From the NCBI RefSeq assembly GCF_020595095.1, contig NZ_JAJDOP010000002.1, positions 724,911 through 788,910 of the forward strand: DNA of 64,000 nucleotides, read 5' to 3'. Numbering within the stretch: position 1 is the stretch's first letter; each line of letters starts with the position of its first letter. This DNA is from Microvirga rosea (GTDB taxonomy: Bacteria > Pseudomonadota > Alphaproteobacteria > Rhizobiales > Beijerinckiaceae). The translations under genes and the position numbers were made by a program. The notes beneath the pieces are model-generated. The model searched no databases, was not told the DNA's origin, and worked only from the letters and a program-made list of their open reading frames with translations. Of this stretch, positions 1 to 8,171 are shown one piece after another.

Positions 1-657
1 TGAACCGAACTCGTCAGCAAGGGGATCGGTCGAATACAGTTCATTGGCGAAGCTGGCGATCGGCAATGAGACAAGACCGGTCACCGTGACATCCGTGATG
101 CGCCTCGTGACCCCATGCACGGGCCAGGGCGAGCCCCAAGAACGGACAACGCGATCCTGCACCTCATCCTTGCGGCCTGTCCGATCATCTCTCAATGCCA
201 TGATTTGACGAGCCGCATCGACGAACAATGTACGAAAACGCTCTTGGCCTGTTGCTTTCCAAAGAATAATCGCCGCGCGTCCTACGTAGGACCAGGTCCA
301 AGCAAATACCTGCCCTCGGTCTTCAAGTGCGGGAAGTCCCTTCGCAGACGGATCGAGTATCTGGGCGATATGCTTCCTCAATGCATCAAAGAGCACATCA
401 AGATGTGGCTTGGCGGCGGAAAAACTTCCAAGGTCGACCGGATCCGGAACGTTGTCCGAACTATCGAGCAGCTCTTCTATCTCTTTGCGCGGCACACTTT
501 GCCCAGACGCAAGCGTCGTCCAGGCAGAGATGTAGCGTTCATAGAGATTTCGCTCATTTGCTACTGCACGATGCATCATCATGACAAAAGGCAGAGGCAG
601 CGTTTTCAATACCGCGCGGCGCGTGAAACGATATGATGTTTGCTTTAGCAAGCTCAA
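1..657 (-). CDS. Uncharacterised, possibly Tat-exported protein (3' end cut by window edge)
   Basis: An open reading frame runs on the minus strand off the left edge with no stop. I translated it by hand; its body begins ERNLYERYISAWTTLASG and includes EDRGQVFAWTWSYVGRAAI, a pattern suggesting helical bundles. Just inside the N-terminus is TRRAVLKTLPLPF, close to the twin-arginine export motif (S/T-R-R-x-x-L-K), so export of a folded protein is inferred. The start is uncertain: TTG at 657 places the RR about 14 residues in, behind a GAGAA stretch; ATG at 705 and ATG at 582 are alternatives. GC content is visibly lower than in neighbouring genes, which may indicate transfer. I do not recognise the family. 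Confidence 0.6.
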   Translation of the reverse strand, partial: MSLLKQTSYRFTRRAVLKTLPLPFVMMMHRAVANERNLYERYISAWTTLASGQSVPRKEIEELLDSSDNVPDPVDLGSFSAAKPHLDVLFDALRKHIAQILDPSAKGLPALEDRGQVFAWTWSYVGRAAIILWKATGQERFRTLFVDAARQIMALRDDRTGRKDEVQDRVVRSWGSPWPVHGVTRRITDVTVTGLVSLPIASFANELYSTDPLADEFGS

Positions 658-673
658 CGTCAGGTTCTCTAGA

Positions 674-721
674 AGACTCACCCTTCCGCACAGAAAAAGA
701 CTCATCCTTCCGTACAGTAAA
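674..721. repeat. 24-bp tandem direct repeat (two copies)
   Basis: Copies at 674-697 and 698-721 share AGACTCAYCCTTCCGYACAG followed by A-rich bases, differing at three positions; a third partial copy (AGACAAA) follows. They lie between the divergent left-edge gene and the binding-protein gene, where operator repeats would be expected, although a long start for the left gene would make them coding. Confidence 0.7.
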
Positions 722-855
722 AGACAAATTCTCCGCTGATAACGCCGCCCACCTCCATTCGTTCACAGATGGAAGCAGCTTGACAATCCGACCGTACTCT
801 CTTGATCTTGGTGACAATATAAGCCGGCTCATATTCGGCACGAGGAGGAAACACC

Positions 856-1884
856 GTGCGCCTACCGATTTTCGTTTTGACCGCCATGACTGGCCTTTGT
901 GCGGCTCCCCTGGCCGCACAAGCGCAGGCCCCGCTGACGGTCTACTGCTCCATTCTGGAAGAACAGTGCCGCGTCGGTGTTGCGGCCTTCGAGAAGGCAA
1001 GTGGCGCCAAGGTCACGATGGTCCGCAAGAGCACCGGTGAAACGCTGGCTCAGATCCGGGCGGAAGCCTCGAATCCACGGGCTGACGTGTGGTGGGGCGG
1101 CCCCGGTGACTCGCACATCCAGGCCGCGGAGGAAGGACTGACGGCGCAGTACAAATCTCCCATGCTGCCCCAGCTTTACGATTGGGCGGCGCGCTTTGCG
1201 GAGCAGGCGGGCTACCGCTCAACCGGGACTTATCTCGGCGCATTGGGCATCGGATACAACACCAAGGTTCTCGCCAGTCGCAATCTGCCGGAGCCGAAAT
1301 GCTGGGCCGATCTTCTCGATCCGAAATATCACGACGAGGTCCAGGTCTCAGACCCCAATTCCTCCGGCACCGCCTATGTGTTCCTCGCAACGCTCGTGCA
1401 GCTCATGGGCGAGGACAAAGCGTTCGAGTACATGAAGGCTCTGCACAAGAACATCAACCAGTACACCAAATCCGGCGCCGCTCCGGTGAAGGCCGTCGCT
1501 CTGGGCGAAACCGCCATCGGAATTGCCTTCATGCACGACATGGTGACGATGATCGCAGACGGGGCTCCGGTAAAGACCATCGCTCCTTGTGAAGGAACCG
1601 GCTACGAGACGGGCTCCGTTTCCATCGTCAAGGGCGGCAAGAATGCGGAAACGGCTCAGAAATTCGTCGACTGGGCCTTGTCCGCCGAAGCACAGAAACT
1701 CGTCGGTGCGGACCTGAAGATCTATTCGATCCCGTCGAACAAGGAAGCTCCGATCTCCCCCGATGCGCCGAAGCTGTCGGAGATGAAATTGATCAGCTAC
1801 GACACGGCAAAATACGGATCGGTTTCCGAGCGTACCCGTCTTCTCAAGAAGTGGGACGCGGAAGTCAAATCCGCGCCGAAATAG
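856..1884 (+). CDS. ABC transporter periplasmic substrate-binding protein, Fe(III)/AfuA-like type
   Basis: A 342-residue secreted binding protein. Residues 1-23 form a signal peptide ending in AAQAQA, followed by LTVYCSILEEQCRVGVAAFEK, typical of the type 2 periplasmic binding fold used for ferric iron, putrescine, thiamine or 2-aminoethylphosphonate uptake. The RADVWWGGPGDS segment and the SGTAYVFLATLVQLMGEDKA segment are family hallmarks. The start is GTG, with GAGGAGG seven bases upstream. No permease or ATPase gene is next to it; a strong terminator follows at once, so it is an orphan whose membrane partner must be elsewhere. The ligand cannot be assigned: the Tyr-Tyr iron site of FbpA is not evident. 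Confidence 0.85.
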   Translation: MRLPIFVLTAMTGLCAAPLAAQAQAPLTVYCSILEEQCRVGVAAFEKASGAKVTMVRKSTGETLAQIRAEASNPRADVWWGGPGDSHIQAAEEGLTAQYKSPMLPQLYDWAARFAEQAGYRSTGTYLGALGIGYNTKVLASRNLPEPKCWADLLDPKYHDEVQVSDPNSSGTAYVFLATLVQLMGEDKAFEYMKALHKNINQYTKSGAAPVKAVALGETAIGIAFMHDMVTMIADGAPVKTIAPCEGTGYETGSVSIVKGGKNAETAQKFVDWALSAEAQKLVGADLKIYSIPSNKEAPISPDAPKLSEMKLISYDTAKYGSVSERTRLLKKWDAEVKSAPK

Positions 1885-1905
1885 ACGTTTCTGGACAAGT
1901 CACGA

Positions 1906-1942
1906 GGCATGGGACCACGCGCAGTCCCATGCCTTTATTTTT
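1906..1942 (+). terminator. Rho-independent terminator after the binding-protein gene
   Basis: Perfect 10-bp stem GGCATGGGAC / GTCCCATGCC with an 8-base loop, followed by TTTATTTTT. It overlaps the 3' end of the convergent flavin reductase gene, so it could also affect that transcript. Confidence 0.9.
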
Positions 1943-3014
1943 GCCGCGGCGGCCTGAGATCCTGCCCCGCCGTGAGCAGCGTTCCCGATCTCTTTGCGGT
2001 TACCGCCTCCAGCAGCGCACGAGCGGTATTGCGCATTTCCTCTTGCACCGCGAGGTCGCGGTCCAGCTCCTCGTGGCTCGTCGCATAGGGCTGCCAATAG
2101 CCGATATAGCGATCGAGTTCCGCCGCCGGCCCCGCAGGGATGAGATCCATGTCGACAAGCCAATCCGCCAGGCTGCGGCGCAGGGTCTCGACACCGGCCG
2201 CATCGCCATGCGTCACGACGGAGAACATGCGGCCGGCAAGGTGCTTTGGATAGTCCCACCCGGCCAGTTCGATATCCTTCGCCTTTTTGGCGTCCTTTCC
2301 GTGCGTTCGCGTCGGATCGGGATTCCCCCCATCCGCGCAGACAAGACGGTCCATCATCAGCTTTAACGGGGACGTTGCCTGGTACCAGTTGACGGGCGTG
2401 ACGATCATGATGCCGTGCGCCTCCACCCATTTTGGGTAAATCTCGTTCATCCAATCCTGGGTTTGCCCCAGGGAGTAGTTGGGATAGCAGGAGCAAGGCC
2501 AATGGCAGAGCGCTGCAGCAGTGGAAAAGCAGGCCTTGCACGGGTGAATGTGCCGTCCGTATTCCGACGCCAAACGGCTCAGCTCCAGAACCTCTACGGT
2601 AACATGAGGCACCGCCTCGAAGACCTCGCGCGCCAAGGTGACGAGACGATAGCTCTTGGACATTTCGCTCGGACACGTATGTTCGCTGCGAGAAGAGGCG
2701 CAAATCAGAAGAAGGCGCGTCGGGCCGCCCCGATCCTCATGCCGCCGCTGCGCAGCATGAATTGCCTCCTGCGCCGCAATCCAGTCGACAGCGAGATCGT
2801 AATCCGGATCTGCGAAGCCCGCGCCCGCTTTTCGGGTCCGCGGGCTCTTGCGGGAATGGGAGTAGGCGTCCCATGCTGCCGCGACGATGCGATCGAGTTC
2901 GTCTGACAGCGGATCGAAGGCCGGGTCCTGAAACTGATTGAGGAAACGTCTGCGGAACTCGTCTTCGCTCAATGTGGGGTCTGGCGTTCCCCGGCGCGGT
3001 TCTGGTGTAGGCAA
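1935..3014 (-). CDS. NADPH-dependent FMN reductase / flavodoxin-fold oxidoreductase
   Basis: 359 residues. An N-terminal helical extension (1-95) precedes a flavodoxin-like core (about 100-270) with LLLICASSRSEHTCPSEMSK as the phosphate-binding loop region and IMIVTPVNWYQATSPLKLMMDR as the second flavin loop, typical of the PF03358 family. A cysteine-rich stretch (HPCKACFSTAAALCHWPCSC, about 155-175) sits where iron-sulfur flavoproteins carry their ligands, so a bound cluster or metal is possible but unproven. The start is TTG, chosen because GAGGAG lies seven bases upstream. It ends inside the terminator of the convergent gene. Confidence 0.8.
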   Translation of the reverse strand: MPTPEPRRGTPDPTLSEDEFRRRFLNQFQDPAFDPLSDELDRIVAAAWDAYSHSRKSPRTRKAGAGFADPDYDLAVDWIAAQEAIHAAQRRHEDRGGPTRLLLICASSRSEHTCPSEMSKSYRLVTLAREVFEAVPHVTVEVLELSRLASEYGRHIHPCKACFSTAAALCHWPCSCYPNYSLGQTQDWMNEIYPKWVEAHGIMIVTPVNWYQATSPLKLMMDRLVCADGGNPDPTRTHGKDAKKAKDIELAGWDYPKHLAGRMFSVVTHGDAAGVETLRRSLADWLVDMDLIPAGPAAELDRYIGYWQPYATSHEELDRDLAVQEEMRNTARALLEAVTAKRSGTLLTAGQDLRPPRQK

Positions 3015-3098
3015 GACGCGCTCCTCGATGAATCCGGCAGTGGAATGGAGGCCACTTTCCGTTTGTTCCCAGGATATCTTACCTGAATTGGGCGCCGT

Positions 3099-4799
3099 TC
3101 AAGAATGCGCCAAGTCGGATGTGAGCGCTGCGACATCACGAATGATCCAGGCATCGACAGGAGCGGCCCTGCCCCGCACGTTGGCGGTCTGGCGCTCATG
3201 CCCGTCCAGGGACAATCCGGCGAGATTGGCGAGCTCCGCCGAAATCACCAGAGCGGCATTGAGCTCCTTCGCCAAGCCCTCAAGGCGGCTGGCGGCATTG
3301 ATCGTATCCCCGACCGCCGTCAAACCCATGGCTTGGCCGTAACCCATCTCGCCGATGATGGCCGAGCCGGCATGAAGGCTCACCACGACCCGGAGGGGCC
3401 TCTCCAACTCGCTTGCATAAAGGCGGTTGAGCTGATCCACCCCCTCGAAAATATTCAAGGCCGCTGCGAAGGCCTGCTTGGTCGCACTTTCGGGCGTATC
3501 GGCAAGCCCGAACAGGGCCAAGGCACCATCGCCGATGAATTTGTCGAGGTGGCCACCGGCGGTTTCGATCGCATGTCCGACGGTCTCGAAATAACGGTTG
3601 AGGAGAAACACCGTATCGAAGGGAAGGCGGTTCTCCGTCAGGCGGGTAAATCCCCGTAAATCGCAGAACAGGACTGCGATTTCACGCTCCTGTCCCCTTC
3701 CCGTGTGGCCGAGATCGGAACGTCTGGATCGTCCGGCATGGGCCGAGGAAAGAACCGGGATAACGGACAGATCGTGGGTCGGTCTGAGCTGGCAGGCAAG
3801 GCGGACATCAGGAGCCGCCTTGATCCTTCGAAGGGTCGCGGCCTCCTGCGCCGTCGGTTCCGGCTGCGCTTCCAAGCCGCGGACGACACGGATCCGACAG
3901 GTGGAACACCGCCCCCGCCCGCCACAGGCGGATTGATGCGGGATACCGCCGACGCGGCTTGCCTCGAGGACGGTGAAGCCCTGGGGAACGGAGATGGCAT
4001 CGATCCCCGGATAGGTGACCAGCACCTGTCTGGCACGGTTGCGATAGGTGCGGAATGCCCGTGCCAGAAGAGCCGCGCCGACAGATCCCGAGAAGGCGAG
4101 GTAGAGGCCTTGCCGGATATCAAGGAGCAACGCGGCATCCTCGGCCGTCGGAGACGTCTCCGGGAATCGCGTCGGATCGGCGCTGATATCCATTCCGCCT
4201 TCCGCGAAGCCGAGCAGCGCCAAGACGGGGACCAAAAGGGCTCCCGAAAAAAGGAGCAGTGAATACCGCGGGAACCAATCCTTGGACCGCAGCCAGAAAG
4301 ACACGCCGAGGCAGCCGTGCAGCCAGGCAACCAGAAGCGCCACGGTTTGCCTCGCGCCATTGGCGGGAGCCACAACCCAGAGCCCCCGCAGCACATCCGG
4401 ATAGCCGACCTCCAGGCCGGTCACCGAGAGTTCGATGCGCGTGCCGACCACATGCGGGATCAGCAGAAACGGCAAGGACAGCCCCAGGGCCAGCTGCGCG
4501 GCCTCCTTCAAAGGCATGCGCAAGGTCTCGTGCCGGTAAAGCGCCAAGAGCGCCAGACTGAAATGCACCAGCAGAGATCCATAGAGCAGAACCGTGCCGA
4601 CCGGGTTGCGCCACAGGAGATTGAACACGTGGCGCCCCTGCTCCATCGCCGCAATGGACAGGAGCCCGAGGGCGTGGTTCGTGAAATGCGTCACGAGAAA
4701 CGCAAGAAGAACGAGGCCGGTCGTAAGCCGAACCTCACGCAGACCTGCTCTGCGCGGTAGGGCGTTTGAAGCGGCAGGGGGTTGGCGTGTCGAATCCAT
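3099..4799 (-). CDS. cyaC: Membrane diheme / [2Fe-2S] / class III adenylate cyclase fusion (CyaC-like)
   Basis: 566 residues from ATG 4799 (GAGGGA ten bases upstream); an open frame continues to 5102 but would run toward the divergent otsA. Residues 20-245 hold about six membrane helices rich in histidines (38, 42, 57, 79, 90, 116, 161), resembling the heme-b anchor of succinate dehydrogenase. Residues 260-350 are a plant-type ferredoxin domain with Cys 292, 298, 301 and 336. Residues 370-550 are a class III nucleotide cyclase with metal-binding Asp380 (LFCDLRGFTRL) and Asp424 (FIGDGALALFG) and TAVGDTINAASRLE. This order matches Sinorhizobium meliloti CyaC, reported as a quinone/redox-responsive adenylate cyclase. 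I infer cAMP production controlled by respiratory redox state. ATP rather than GTP as substrate is not proven here. Confidence 0.85.
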   Translation of the reverse strand: MDSTRQPPAASNALPRRAGLREVRLTTGLVLLAFLVTHFTNHALGLLSIAAMEQGRHVFNLLWRNPVGTVLLYGSLLVHFSLALLALYRHETLRMPLKEAAQLALGLSLPFLLIPHVVGTRIELSVTGLEVGYPDVLRGLWVVAPANGARQTVALLVAWLHGCLGVSFWLRSKDWFPRYSLLLFSGALLVPVLALLGFAEGGMDISADPTRFPETSPTAEDAALLLDIRQGLYLAFSGSVGAALLARAFRTYRNRARQVLVTYPGIDAISVPQGFTVLEASRVGGIPHQSACGGRGRCSTCRIRVVRGLEAQPEPTAQEAATLRRIKAAPDVRLACQLRPTHDLSVIPVLSSAHAGRSRRSDLGHTGRGQEREIAVLFCDLRGFTRLTENRLPFDTVFLLNRYFETVGHAIETAGGHLDKFIGDGALALFGLADTPESATKQAFAAALNIFEGVDQLNRLYASELERPLRVVVSLHAGSAIIGEMGYGQAMGLTAVGDTINAASRLEGLAKELNAALVISAELANLAGLSLDGHERQTANVRGRAAPVDAWIIRDVAALTSDLAHS

Positions 4800-5005
4800 C
4801 GAACACTGATCCCTCAAAGCTATACAATATTCCAGTCCGCCCGGGCTTCCATCACAGGCTCTTGATGGCCGCCCGCCCCTTCCCTTGCCAAGTATGAACA
4901 GGGAATCACACGTCCTAAGGCTGCCATCCCCCAAAGGTGCACTATCTAAGGTCGTGGTTGTTCCCATCGGGCGTCCTGCCGCCCATGAAGCAATGGAGAG
5001 TATTT

Positions 5006-6421
5006 TTGCCTCGCCTTGTCGTTGTTTCCAATCGCGTCGCCATTCCCGATCCGACCGGTAAAGGCTCGGCCGGAGGTCTTGCTGTCGCCCTGCGGGAAGC
5101 ATTTCAGGCTTATCAAGGTCTCTGGTTCGGCTGGAGCGGCCGGGTTTCCAGTCATCCGTCGCCCGAGCCGAAGATGGTGGACAAGGGCAATGTCCACTAT
5201 GCCCTCATGGACCTCACCTCCATCGACCGGCAGGAATATTACAACGGTTTCGCGAACCGGGCCCTTTGGCCCAATATGCATTACCGTCTCGGTCTGTCGG
5301 AGTTCTCCCGCGCGGATTATGCCGGCTACCTGCGCGTCAATCGAAGCTTTGCCAATGCGCTGGTCCGGATGATCCGGCCGGACGATCTGATCTGGGTTCA
5401 TGATTACCACCTGATCCCCCTGGCGGCGGAACTGCGGGCCTTGGGCGTCACGAACCGGCTCGGCTATTTCCACCACATCCCTTGGCCCGCACCCGAGGTC
5501 TTCGGGACCCTTCCGGGGAGCCGTGAGCTGCTGCGTTCGATCGCGGACTACGATCTCGTGGGCGTCCAGACGGATCTCGATGCGGACAACCTGCGCCGTG
5601 CCATCATGCAGGAGGTGGGCGCGACACCGCAGGGCAGCGATGTCCTTGTTCTCAACGGTCATCGAACGCGCGTGAAGGGTTTTCCGATCGGGATCGACGT
5701 CAAGGGTTTCCAGCAGGTCGCCCGCAGGGCGCCGGCGCACCGGGTGGTGACGCAGACCCTGGCGAGCCTCGGATCGCGCAGCCTCATCATCGGCGTCGAT
5801 AGGCTCGACTACTCGAAAGGCATCCCAGAGCGGATGGAATCCTTCGAGCGGTTTCTCGTCAGCAATCCTGACCAGCGTGGACGCGTCACGTTTCTGCAGA
5901 TTGCGCCGACAAGCCGTAGCGAAGTTCCTGAATATGCCTCCTTAAGCCGCACGGCGAGCGAAACCCTGGGACGTATCAACGGGACATTGGGCGAACCCGG
6001 CTGGGTCCCCATTCACTATGTGACTTCGGCCTATCCTCGTTCGGTGCTCGCGAGCCTCTACAAGATTGCGCGTGTCGGGTTGGTGACGCCCATGCGGGAC
6101 GGCATGAACCTGGTTGCGAAGGAATATGTGGCCGCCCAGGATCCGAATGACCCGGGTGTGCTCGTGCTCTCCAAGTTCGCCGGAGCGGCCCATCAGCTCA
6201 CCGATGCTCTGATCGTGAATCCCAATGACAAGTTCGAGGTCGCTGAGGCAATCCGCGAAGCGCTCCACATGGATCTGGATGAGCGCAAGGCACGCTGGCA
6301 GCGCATGATGAAAACGATCCAGGACTATGACGTCTCCTGGTGGGCGGATGCATTCCTCAAGGATCTCAGCGGCTATACGGGAACAAGCAAAGCCCGAAAC
6401 CGCGTGCGGATCGGCGGATAA
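5006..6421 (+). CDS. otsA: Trehalose-6-phosphate synthase (GT20)
   Basis: 471 residues. Joins UDP-glucose and glucose-6-phosphate to trehalose-6-phosphate, used in osmotic and desiccation tolerance. Family marks: [10 protein letters not shown] at the N-terminus, [37 protein letters not shown] and [14 protein letters not shown] chose TTG 5006 because GGAGAG lies five bases upstream and the protein then begins [11 protein letters not shown], as OtsA proteins usually do; ATG 4985 and 4937 are in frame but lack such a site. No otsB phosphatase gene lies beside it, so the phosphatase must be encoded elsewhere. Divergent from the cyclase gene. Confidence 0.93.
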   Translation: MPRLVVVSNRVAIPDPTGKGSAGGLAVALREAFQAYQGLWFGWSGRVSSHPSPEPKMVDKGNVHYALMDLTSIDRQEYYNGFANRALWPNMHYRLGLSEFSRADYAGYLRVNRSFANALVRMIRPDDLIWVHDYHLIPLAAELRALGVTNRLGYFHHIPWPAPEVFGTLPGSRELLRSIADYDLVGVQTDLDADNLRRAIMQEVGATPQGSDVLVLNGHRTRVKGFPIGIDVKGFQQVARRAPAHRVVTQTLASLGSRSLIIGVDRLDYSKGIPERMESFERFLVSNPDQRGRVTFLQIAPTSRSEVPEYASLSRTASETLGRINGTLGEPGWVPIHYVTSAYPRSVLASLYKIARVGLVTPMRDGMNLVAKEYVAAQDPNDPGVLVLSKFAGAAHQLTDALIVNPNDKFEVAEAIREALHMDLDERKARWQRMMKTIQDYDVSWWADAFLKDLSGYTGTSKARNRVRIGG

Positions 6422-6451
6422 ATCCGGTTGATCGCCTGTTGATCACGCGGC

Positions 6452-6478
6452 GCGCAGGCATCGCTCAAGTGCCTGCGC
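6452..6478 (+). terminator. Hairpin downstream of otsA
   Basis: Perfect 9-bp inverted repeat GCGCAGGCA / TGCCTGCGC with a 9-base loop, 30 bases after the otsA stop. No T-run follows, so it may be a Rho-type or weak terminator. Confidence 0.5.
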
Positions 6479-6653
6479 GAGATGATCGGCGGGTATATCT
6501 CATGAATGCAGGGCCTGAACCGGCTCATCTGGACAGGTTGAGGCCACCTGCTCAAGATGCGCACGGTGGCATGCCATCTTCTCGGCGGACCCATCATGTG
6601 CACCGGCAAGGGAGCAGCGGCATGATTTTCATGGTGGAAGGGCGGCGATCCCT

Positions 6654-8090
6654 ATGAGCCTTCTCGCCAACCTGTCCTGGGGATCGGTCTATTTCGCCTC
6701 GGAGTGGCTCATCCGCCTCGCGATGCTCATCGTCGTTCCGTTCCGGCGCTCTCCGGAAGCCGCGAAAGGATGGCTCCTCTTCGTGTTCTTCCTTCCCTGG
6801 CCGGCTTTGGTGCTCTACCACATCATCGGGCGCCCCAATTACCCCCGCTGGCGCCGGGAGCGCTTTGCACGGCTTCCTGTCGTCTTCAAGGGCGTCGCAG
6901 ACCGTGTCCGAGCTTTGACCGAACGCCAGGAGCCGGAGCTTCCGGAGAATTTGAAGCAGGCCGCGACGCTGATTCAAAATCTGGGCCGCTTCCCCAGTGT
7001 GGATGGAAACAGCGTGGAATTGCTGTGCTCCTACGACGAGTCGATCAACCGATTGATCGCGGATATCGACAGAGCCACCGGGCACGTTCACCTGCTTTTT
7101 TACATTTTCGCGGACGACCGCACCGGATGGAGCGTGATCGACGCCCTGGCGCATGCAGTCGAAAGAGGGGTGACATGCCGCGTCCTGATCGATGCGCTCG
7201 GCTCCCGGGCATGGGCTCCTCGCGTGGTCGATGCGCTGAGGCAACGTGGTGTGGCGGTGCGGCTCGTCCTTCCGGTCACCCTGCTGCGCCGCAAGTCCGC
7301 GCGCGCGGATCTTCGCAATCATCGCAAGATCGCCGTCATCGACGGCATGATCGGCTATGTCGGCTCCCAGAACATCGTCGACGCCGACTTCCGGCCGGGC
7401 ATTACAAACCAGGAGCTCGTAGTCCGCGCGACCGGTCCTGTCATTCTCGAACTGCAGGGCGTGTTCGTGGCGGACTGGTTTCTTGAGACACAAGAGATTC
7501 TCCACACGCCGGACCTGTTTCCGACACCCGCGCATACAGGCCACGTGGTGGCGCAGGTTCTTCCAAGCGGGCCGGATTATCCGGAGGCCAGCGTGGGGCG
7601 CCTGATCGAGGCGATGGTTCACGGCGCCCGTCGGCGCGTCGTGATCACAACCCCATACTTCATCCCGAATGAAGGCCTGCTGCACGCTCTCGGAACAGCG
7701 GTCCTGCGGGGCGTCGAGGTTCATCTGGTCTTGTCGAAACCCGCGGATCAGCTGCTCGTCAGCCTCGCCCAGCGCTCCTACTACGCGGAACTGCTCGGGG
7801 CCGGGATCCGTATTCATCTGTATCGGGACAAGCTTCTGCATGCCAAGCACATGAGCGTCGACCGCCGTGTCTCGCTCATCGGCTCCAGCAATGTGGACAT
7901 GCGCTCGTTCACCCTGAATTCCGAGGTCAGCCTGATCCTCTTCGACCGGGAGGTGAACGCGGAGCTTCGCACCGAGCAGGAGCGCTATTTTGCATCCAGC
8001 GAAGAGCTTTCCCTCGATACATGGAAAGCCCGCTCCCTCGCGTCCAAAACCATCGAGAACATCGCCAGATTGGTCAGTCCTCTGCTATGA
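6654..8090 (+). CDS. cls: Cardiolipin synthase, phospholipase D family
   Basis: 478 residues. Condenses phosphatidylglycerol molecules (or related lipids) into cardiolipin at the inner membrane. Two N-terminal hydrophobic helices (about 15-60) are followed by two PLD domains, each with an HxKxxxxD catalytic motif: HRKIAVID with GYVGSQN (about 224-245) and HAKHMSVD with SLIGSSNVDMRS (about 400-425). The 478-residue length and helix-helix-PLD-PLD layout match ClsA-type enzymes. It follows otsA by 230 bases and both may serve envelope or osmotic stress, which is inference. Confidence 0.88.
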   Translation: MSLLANLSWGSVYFASEWLIRLAMLIVVPFRRSPEAAKGWLLFVFFLPWPALVLYHIIGRPNYPRWRRERFARLPVVFKGVADRVRALTERQEPELPENLKQAATLIQNLGRFPSVDGNSVELLCSYDESINRLIADIDRATGHVHLLFYIFADDRTGWSVIDALAHAVERGVTCRVLIDALGSRAWAPRVVDALRQRGVAVRLVLPVTLLRRKSARADLRNHRKIAVIDGMIGYVGSQNIVDADFRPGITNQELVVRATGPVILELQGVFVADWFLETQEILHTPDLFPTPAHTGHVVAQVLPSGPDYPEASVGRLIEAMVHGARRRVVITTPYFIPNEGLLHALGTAVLRGVEVHLVLSKPADQLLVSLAQRSYYAELLGAGIRIHLYRDKLLHAKHMSVDRRVSLIGSSNVDMRSFTLNSEVSLILFDREVNAELRTEQERYFASSEELSLDTWKARSLASKTIENIARLVSPLL

Positions 8091-8094
8091 GCCG

Positions 8095-8132
8095 GAACCC
8101 AAGGAAACGCGTGAACCTGTTTTCTTGGGTTC
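8095..8132 (+). terminator. Inverted repeat after cls
   Basis: GAACCCAAG (8095-8103) pairs with CTTGGGTTC (8124-8132); adjoining GAAA/TTTTC can extend the stem. It lies between the convergent cls and RTX genes and may end both transcripts. There is no long T-run. Confidence 0.5.
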
Positions 8133-8171
8133 AAGATCTATGGAAAGAACTTTCCTGAATCCTGATCCTTG

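Noticed and set aside
115..636. 173-codon plus-strand frame at the left edge
   Set aside because: It is antisense to the better-supported minus-strand frame with a Tat-like motif, and has no ribosome site or family features.
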